Part shown: one piece after another, positions 59,605 to 64,000 of the stretch
Layout of the letters: each line of letters opens with the position of its first letter
Numbering within the stretch: position 1 is the first letter of the stretch
Assembly: GCA_021789995.1 (NCBI GenBank)
Contig: JAJYIQ010000001.1
Coordinates: 434,001-498,000, forward strand
Origin: a bacterium
Lineage (GTDB): Bacteria; Patescibacteriota; Microgenomatia; UBA1406; GWC2-37-13
Reading direction: 5' to 3'
DNA: 64,000 nucleotides
Made by a program: the position numbers and the translations under genes
Notes under the pieces: generated by a model
What the model saw: only the letters and a program-made list of their open reading frames with translations
Told to the model about the DNA's origin: nothing
Database searches by the model: none

Positions 59605-61785
59605 ATGGGTTGGCTTTTAATTTCGCTGCACTGGTATATCGTTATATTGCTGCTGGGAATTGTTTTTTTACCGCTTTCCCAGCGTATTTTTGGCCGGTTT
59701 TGGGATGCGGGTTACGCCTTTGCCAAAGTCCTCGCTATCCTTTTTGTCAGCTACACCGCCTTTATATTCGGAACAGTCAGAATTCTTTCTTTCACTCAAA
59801 CAAACATCATTATTATAACCGGTATCTTTGCTTTAATAAATATTGTCTTGTTCAAACGGAAAAAAATATCTCCTGCATCCCACTCCCTACAAACTATATT
59901 GATAATAATTCTTGAGGAGCTCCTATTTCTCGCCTCTTTCCTTTTCTGGGTTTATGTCCGCGGCCACGAACCGTCGATCCACAGCCTGGAAAAATTCATG
60001 GATTTCGGCTTCATCAATTCCATCCTGCGGTCCAAATATTTTCCGCCGGCCGATATCTGGTATGCCGGCAAACCAATTAATTACTACTATTTCGGCCATT
60101 TGATCGGAGCATTGCTGATCAAATTGAGCGGGATCAAGCCGTCAATCGGCTACAACTTGATTCTGGCGACAATTTTCGGTCTGGGTATCACGGAAGCTTT
60201 CGCCCTGATCGGCAGCATGATCAATATCACCCTCAAAAAAACCCATCTGGTCAGAACTGTCATTCTGGCTGCATTAGGGTCATTCATCCTTAATTTAGGT
60301 GGTAATCTTCATACGATTTACGCTTTTACCACCGGTTATCCCGCCGACAAACCCATTCCTTTCTGGCAGATACTTTCCGGTTTCAACCCCGATAAATACT
60401 GGTACCCAAACGCCACCCGATTTATCCCTTATACTATCCATGAATTTCCATCCTATTCTTATGTCGTCGCCGATCTCCACGGCCACGTCTTCGATATCCC
60501 ATTTGTCTTATTGACGTTAGCATTATTATTCTTAATATATATATCATTCCGAGCGAACGATAGCGAGCCGGAGAATCACTTTCGATTAAAACGGTCCGAG
60601 GGATTCCTCCATTCGTCTCGCTTCGCGCTCGACTCGGTCGGAATGACAGGAAACGCTATATTTCTCGGCTTCCTCACTGCCATTCACTATATGACTAATG
60701 CTTTTGACGGGCCGATATACATGCTGTTAACGATAATAATTTTCTTCCTGTTTTTCAAATTTTCCAAACGATTTCTGGCATTGGTCGCCATTCTCGCCAT
60801 CTCCTTTATCGTTTTTTCTCTGCCTTTCTCCTATCACTTCGAGCCGTTTGTTTCCGGCATCGGTGTTAACTGCAGTCCAAGCTTCCTGACCAATATCGGC
60901 AAAATCGGGCCGTTTCTTTTTGAAAAAGATAAATGCCAAATATCGCCCTTATGGATGCTATTTGTCCTCTGGGGCTTTTTCTGGGTCAGCTTCACCTTAT
61001 TCATCGCCACTCAATATCTTAAAAAACAATTTAACAGTGCAATAATGCAACAATGCAACAATTTTATCTTTCTTTTGTTTTCTTTCAGCACCTTTCTCAT
61101 TATCATTCCCGAATTTTTCTACATTAAGGATATTTACCCGCTCCATTTCCGGGCCAATACGATGTTCAAACTCGGTTATCAGGCGTTTATCATGATGAGT
61201 ATTGCTTCTACCTATACCCTGTTTCAAATCAAATTGCTCGATAAATGGAAGGCGTGGCTGTTGACACTTATTTTTATTTTCTTTCTGTTTTTTGTCGCTA
61301 TTTACCCCACCTTTTCCATTCCCTCTTATTACGGCAGCTTAGATCAGCCGGTCGTCCTTGACGGCGAGCTTTGGCTGAAAGCGACCTATCCCCAGGATTA
61401 TGAAATCGTCAATTACCTAAATCACCATGTCAAAGGCCAACCGGTTATTCTCGAAGCCCAGGGTGATTCCTATACCGACTATGAAAGAATTTCCGCTTTT
61501 ACCGGCTTACCGACGGTGGCCGGCTGGTGGGTCCATGAATGGTTGTGGCGCGGCTCGGCTGATGTGGTTGGTAACCGGATCCCCGATATTGTCAATATCT
61601 ATGAATCAACCGACATCAGTTTAACCAAAAATCTTTTACAAAAATACCGTGTCCGTTATGTCATCATATCGCTGATGGAAAAACAGAAATATCCCCATCT
61701 TGATGAAGCCAAATTTTCAAAAATAGGCAGATTGGTGTTCCGGTCAAGCGATGGATCTGGAGCAATATATCAAATTAATCAGTAA
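59605..61785 (+). CDS. DUF2298 family polytopic membrane protein (YYY type)
   Basis: 726 residues with about 14 hydrophobic helices. The family mark is the segment after the third helix: GHEPSIHSLEKFMDFGFIN and NYYYFGHLIGALLIKLSGIKPS, found in DUF2298 proteins (also called chlor_Arch_YYY). These resemble polyprenyl-dependent membrane glycosyltransferases, and this gene is surrounded by such functions, so an envelope sugar role is likely but unproven. Residues about 314-348 (RANDSEPENHF to SRFALDSVG), in the loop or helix after LLFLIYISF, come from a palindromic repeat read in frame. A soluble domain ends the protein. Confidence 0.82.
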   Translation: MGWLLISLHWYIVILLLGIVFLPLSQRIFGRFWDAGYAFAKVLAILFVSYTAFIFGTVRILSFTQTNIIIITGIFALINIVLFKRKKISPASHSLQTILIIILEELLFLASFLFWVYVRGHEPSIHSLEKFMDFGFINSILRSKYFPPADIWYAGKPINYYYFGHLIGALLIKLSGIKPSIGYNLILATIFGLGITEAFALIGSMINITLKKTHLVRTVILAALGSFILNLGGNLHTIYAFTTGYPADKPIPFWQILSGFNPDKYWYPNATRFIPYTIHEFPSYSYVVADLHGHVFDIPFVLLTLALLFLIYISFRANDSEPENHFRLKRSEGFLHSSRFALDSVGMTGNAIFLGFLTAIHYMTNAFDGPIYMLLTIIIFFLFFKFSKRFLALVAILAISFIVFSLPFSYHFEPFVSGIGVNCSPSFLTNIGKIGPFLFEKDKCQISPLWMLFVLWGFFWVSFTLFIATQYLKKQFNSAIMQQCNNFIFLLFSFSTFLIIIPEFFYIKDIYPLHFRANTMFKLGYQAFIMMSIASTYTLFQIKLLDKWKAWLLTLIFIFFLFFVAIYPTFSIPSYYGSLDQPVVLDGELWLKATYPQDYEIVNYLNHHVKGQPVILEAQGDSYTDYERISAFTGLPTVAGWWVHEWLWRGSADVVGNRIPDIVNIYESTDISLTKNLLQKYRVRYVIISLMEKQKYPHLDEAKFSKIGRLVFRSSDGSGAIYQINQ
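60544..60648. repeat. Palindromic repeat element inside the DUF2298 gene, in frame
   Basis: 105 bp with ends TCATTCCGAGCGA and TCGGTCGGAATGACA as inverted copies. Inner arms GAGAATCACTTTCG and GGGATTCCTCC are weaker. It codes for about 35 residues (SFRANDSEPENHF to DSVGMTG) without a stop or frame change. Confidence 0.75.
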
Positions 61786-61791
61786 GGTATA

Positions 61792-61820
61792 TTGACAAAA
61801 TAAAATCTTTCTGTTAATGT
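61792..61820 (+). promoter_or_regulatory. Promoter before the 61829 hairpin
   Basis: TTGACA (61792-61797), 17 nt, TAATGT (61815-61820). The expected start point (about 61827) sits at the foot of the terminator hairpin. Confidence 0.45.
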
Positions 61821-61828
61821 AAATAACT

Positions 61829-61886
61829 AGAGCATTACTACTCGTCGTCCCCTTTATACGAGCGGTAGTGATGCTCTATTTTTTTT
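61829..61886 (+). terminator. Strong rho-independent terminator, or tiny hairpin RNA
   Basis: AGAGCATTACTACTCGT pairs with ACGAGCGGTAGTGATGCTCT (a stem of about 17 bp with one bulge and an internal GU) over a loop of about 14 nt, followed by ATTTTTTTT. It ends the DUF2298 transcript. A promoter placed directly before it suggests that a short RNA of about 60 nt could be made from it. Confidence 0.8.
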
Positions 61887-61894
61887 GAGAAATT

Positions 61895-62020
61895 TTACAG
61901 GTGATACAACTGAATTGGAACCCTTAAATTCTTCTTCGCCAACTGCTTAAATTGACCGGCAACAAATTTGATAAATTCCGCTTTTTCGCCCTTTTCTTTT
62001 TTTGGTTGTAATTTAGCCAT
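61895..62020 (-). CDS. Conserved 41-residue CPR-type small protein
   Basis: 41 residues, shorter than ORF cut-offs: MAKLQPKKEKGEKAEFIKFV, then AGQFKQLAKKNLRVPIQLYH and L. A basic N-terminus and an amphipathic helix end in the KNLRVPIQLYHL pattern, which I recall from small hypothetical proteins of CPR genomes (not checked). Its promoter is textbook: TTGACA (62055-62050), 17 nt, TATATT (62032-62027), then 6 nt to the ATG, which supports a real, leaderless gene. Function unknown. The basic helix suggests RNA or ribosome binding, as speculation only. Confidence 0.75.
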   Translation of the reverse strand: MAKLQPKKEKGEKAEFIKFVAGQFKQLAKKNLRVPIQLYHL

Positions 62021-62026
62021 AATCTT

Positions 62027-62055
62027 AATATACAGCCGAGGTTAAAAATTGTCAA
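62027..62055 (-). promoter_or_regulatory. Promoter of the 41-residue gene, leaderless type
   Basis: TTGACA (62055-62050), 17-nt spacer, TATATT (62032-62027), 6 nt to the ATG. This is the closest match to the sigma-70 consensus in the window. Confidence 0.75.
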
Positions 62056-62132
62056 GACCTATAGAAAAATACTCATTTCCTATGGGATATCCTATATAAT
62101 ATATCTACGATAGGCTCTTTTGGCATTTCGTG

Positions 62133-62144
62133 TATAATTGAATT
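62133..62144 (+). promoter_or_regulatory. -10 box of the 62145 gene, leaderless type
   Basis: TATAAT (62133-62138), ATG 6 nt downstream. The -35 is not well defined. A palindrome-like GGATATCC lies further upstream (about 62085). Confidence 0.5.
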
Positions 62145-62930
62145 ATGGCTGAATTATCTTTATTGACATATAACGTGCTATATAACAATGCCTACAATGA
62201 AATCGAAACACTTATTAACAGGCACCATCCCGACCTGGTTTGCCTTCAGGAGATCGATACTAACGAAAATAATCTTAGCCAGCTGGAAAAACATGGTTAT
62301 CGATTAGCCGATTATTCTAATTCTTTCATCAAATTCGGGCAGATTTTTGGCGTTGCCACTTTTTATAACCCGGACCATCTGAAATTCACGAAGTCTATCA
62401 CTCTCGAACTACCGCGAAGCATTTATGAAATTATTATTTTGGGTATTCGCCTCTTAAGAGGCGGCAATAAACCGCGGACTGTCCTGAAAACCGATTTCCG
62501 GTTAAAAAACGGCCAGAAAATCACTATTTACAACACCCACCTGGCTGTCTTTGAAACCAATGGCGCCCGCGTCAAACAGATGAAAAAAATTTTTGAATTC
62601 ATTGATGCCAATAAAAAACTGCCGGTAATTATCACCGGCGATTTCAACTATTATCCTTACCGCCGCAGGCAGCTCGAATCAATCATGGAAAAACACCAGT
62701 TATCGGAAGCCACCAATAACCTTACCTATACCATGCAACTTAGTGCTGATGGTAAGAAGGAAAAATACAATTTACTTCAGAAAATCTTTTCAAGAATTTT
62801 ATTCAAACTGTATACTGACCGCTTTAAACTCGATTATATCTTCTATAAGAATTTAACTGTTAGGGAAACCCGGCGGGTTAATTTCCAGTTTTCCGACCAT
62901 TTCCCGATTCTTTCTATTTTTGCGGCGTAA
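62145..62930 (+). CDS. Endonuclease/exonuclease/phosphatase family protein
   Basis: 261 residues, an EEP fold. LSLLTYNVLYNN with the metal-associated Asn, VCLQEIDTNENN with the catalytic Glu, TIYNTHLAVFE with the His/Thr site, VIITGDFNYYPYRR (the Asp-Asn pair of the active site) and SDHFPILSIF, the C-terminal His. The family includes DNA repair endonucleases, phosphatases and sphingomyelinases. The substrate is unknown. A signal peptide is not seen. It ends convergent with the glycosyltransferase, with a 17-nt overlap. Confidence 0.88.
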   Translation: MAELSLLTYNVLYNNAYNEIETLINRHHPDLVCLQEIDTNENNLSQLEKHGYRLADYSNSFIKFGQIFGVATFYNPDHLKFTKSITLELPRSIYEIIILGIRLLRGGNKPRTVLKTDFRLKNGQKITIYNTHLAVFETNGARVKQMKKIFEFIDANKKLPVIITGDFNYYPYRRRQLESIMEKHQLSEATNNLTYTMQLSADGKKEKYNLLQKIFSRILFKLYTDRFKLDYIFYKNLTVRETRRVNFQFSDHFPILSIFAA

Positions 62931-63666
62931 TTTTTTTGTAAGCCGCGCCGCCCTTGTCGTATTGGAAAATCTCTTTTTTTATTTCTTTTTTGATAAAAAA
63001 ATAGCTTAAACCATATATCAACTTCGCTATCGTTTTCAACTTACCTTCCTGCCGCTCCCGGCGCAGGTTGTAAATGACGGTTGCCGCGTCTAAGAATTTG
63101 GCCCGCACTCCGAAGCGGTTAATCCTTTTGACGATATCGTGATCTTCCGAAATAAACAGGGTAGCATCATAACCGCCAATTGACAAAAACAGACTTCTGT
63201 CAACAATAAATGACCCGACGCTGGAAAAAGGAATGCCGAAGTTCTGGGAATATTTAATGACAAAATTACCTACATTGTACTGAAACCGGGTAATAATATC
63301 ACGACTGTCCGGCACCACATGAGTGAGGAAAACCAGGCCTTTTTTTTGCTCAATTGTTTTATGGGCAGTTTGGATAAATTCCGGGCCGATACGAGAATCG
63401 GCATCAAGGAAAATAAGATAGCGACCGGCAGCGGCAGCGGCGCCGCAATTACGCTGGTACGACAAGTTGGCTTTTTTCACAGCGATAAAATTCAAGGCCA
63501 GCCTACCTTTATAAGCCATCGCTTTCTCTTTGGTTTTATCTTTCGAATTGGCATCGACGACGATTGTTTCGAAATCCGTATCTTTTTGCGCTGACAAATC
63601 GGCCAAAAGAAGAGGCAGGCAGTTTTCTTCATTTAAAGTTGGAATAATAACGGAAAAATAGTTCAT
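62914..63666 (-). CDS. GT2 glycosyltransferase
   Basis: 250 residues. The GT-A domain starts at FSVIIPTLNEENCLPLLLADL, has VDANSKDKTKEKA and the DXD-type FLDADSRIGP, and continues with FSSVGSFIVDRSLF and SEDHDIVKRINRFG, the ED motif. The C-terminus is basic with a short helix and no clear anchor. It is similar to polyisoprenyl-phosphate or rhamnosyltransferase-type GT2 enzymes. The start overlaps the stop of the GT4 gene (TAATG). Confidence 0.88.
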   Translation of the reverse strand: MNYFSVIIPTLNEENCLPLLLADLSAQKDTDFETIVVDANSKDKTKEKAMAYKGRLALNFIAVKKANLSYQRNCGAAAAAGRYLIFLDADSRIGPEFIQTAHKTIEQKKGLVFLTHVVPDSRDIITRFQYNVGNFVIKYSQNFGIPFSSVGSFIVDRSLFLSIGGYDATLFISEDHDIVKRINRFGVRAKFLDAATVIYNLRRERQEGKLKTIAKLIYGLSYFFIKKEIKKEIFQYDKGGAAYKKITPQK

Positions 63667-64000
63667 TATTCAGTCAAATATGCACCTAACTGTTTAATTT
63701 TCTGGAAAACATAATCCATTTTGTTGAGAAAAGATTGACTGAAATCGGCTGGTTTCGTTCGATAAACTTTTTTAGCGTTGAATCGGCTGATAGTTTTATG
63801 TATGGCCGTCGTCAATTTGTGAAATTGAGCTTCCTGGGAATAATACTTCAATATCCGGTGCCGGGCTTCCCGACCGAGATGGTTAACGAGAATTGGATTA
63901 TCAAGGCAAATTTTCAGAGCCACCGGCAGTTCATGGCGAAGATGCGAAACCGGTAGGATTATGCCGGCTTTATCCAATGCTTCAGTATTGCCGCCGGCAT
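63666..64000 (-). CDS. GT4 glycosyltransferase (5' part outside window)
   Basis: Partial: the start lies beyond the right edge, so only the last 111 codons are seen. AGGNTEALDKAGIILPV is the C-terminal donor-binding helix of GT4 enzymes (E in a GGxxE context), followed by LVNHLGREARHRILKYYS, the usual end of the fold. It is read toward the GT2 gene with a TAATG junction. Donor and acceptor are unknown. Confidence 0.82.
   Translation of the reverse strand, partial: AGGNTEALDKAGIILPVSHLRHELPVALKICLDNPILVNHLGREARHRILKYYSQEAQFHKLTTAIHKTISRFNAKKVYRTKPADFSQSFLNKMDYVFQKIKQLGAYLTE

Noticed and set aside
1-64000. CRISPR array, insertion sequence, prophage or integron
   Set aside because: No regularly spaced direct repeats, no transposase or integrase gene, and no phage structural genes. 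The repeats seen are short palindromes.
1-64000. UGA read as glycine or tryptophan
   Set aside because: Genes end cleanly at UGA, RF2 is intact, and no conserved protein runs through in-frame UGA.

Overview
The window looks like part of a chromosome from a Candidate Phyla Radiation (Patescibacteria) bacterium, most likely of the Microgenomates lineage. This placement is inferred from gene content and style, since no rRNA gene is present. The supporting signs are tight packing with many 1-30 nt gene overlaps, core genes in reduced form (a short valS, rpmH followed directly by yidC with no rnpA), and many glycosyltransferases. There are also single-pass surface proteins with Thr/Pro stalks (lamin-tail and CAP domains), short genes typical of these genomes, and several families of short palindromic repeats between and inside genes. 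UGA is used as a normal stop and an intact RF2 is present, so there is no sign of UGA recoding.

Layout. 1-6851: envelope polysaccharide locus with three membrane PMT/ArnT-like glycosyltransferases and three GT2/GT4 enzymes. 6855-10709 (minus): CAAX-type membrane protease, XRE regulator, rpoD, dnaG. 10806-13813: PilM-like/LytR_C membrane protein, prfB, anchored small protein. 13930-19504: ftsE-ftsX with a coiled-coil C39-type peptidase, lamin-tail and CAP surface proteins, and a sugar nucleotidyltransferase. 19726-22161: AT-rich block with a SleB-type wall hydrolase and small membrane proteins. 22275-32386: rpoB-rpoC-rpsL-rpsG-fusA. 32388-33968: AT-rich small surface proteins. 34504-37680: mscS, then a compact SOS unit (lexA, Y-family polymerase, small partner gene, SRAP) tied together by a shared 17-bp operator. 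37816-40350: CoA-binding protein, a broken LOG-family gene, GNAT, tRNA-Ser(CGA), recF. 40371-42540: two unusual fusions (UMP kinase-methyltransferase and RHH-nucleotidyltransferase) read from overlapping divergent promoters. 42537-55986: envelope/secretion island with ClpC carrying a four-repeat insertion, a membrane metalloprotease, two VirB2-like pilin-type proteins, a VirB6-like protein, a C39 peptidase, and a 1,240-residue orphan. 55965-59575 (minus): valS-rpmH-yidC-jag. 59605-64000: DUF2298 membrane protein, a hairpin terminator or small RNA, a 41-residue protein, an endonuclease/phosphatase-family protein, and glycosyltransferases running off the right edge.

How it fits together. Replication and transcription (dnaG, rpoD, rpoBC, recF) and translation (prfB, rpsL, rpsG, fusA, valS, rpmH) are interleaved with envelope functions: FtsEX-linked wall cleavage, membrane protein insertion by YidC/Jag, polysaccharide synthesis, and a type IV secretion-like surface apparatus. 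Many transcription units have a -10 box only 6-10 nt before the start codon, so leaderless mRNA seems to be the normal mode.

The most promising undescribed items are: (1) ClpC with four ~40-residue repeats inserted in its second AAA+ domain, sharing an operon with a membrane protease and a pilin-like protein; (2) a cloverleaf-like structured leader of about 100 nt between the SOS operators and the polymerase operon; (3) the RHH-nucleotidyltransferase and UMP kinase-methyltransferase fusions facing each other across interlocked promoters; (4) palindromic repeats translated in frame inside valS and the DUF2298 gene; (5) the palindrome in which each half is both a -10 box and the opposite gene's start codon.
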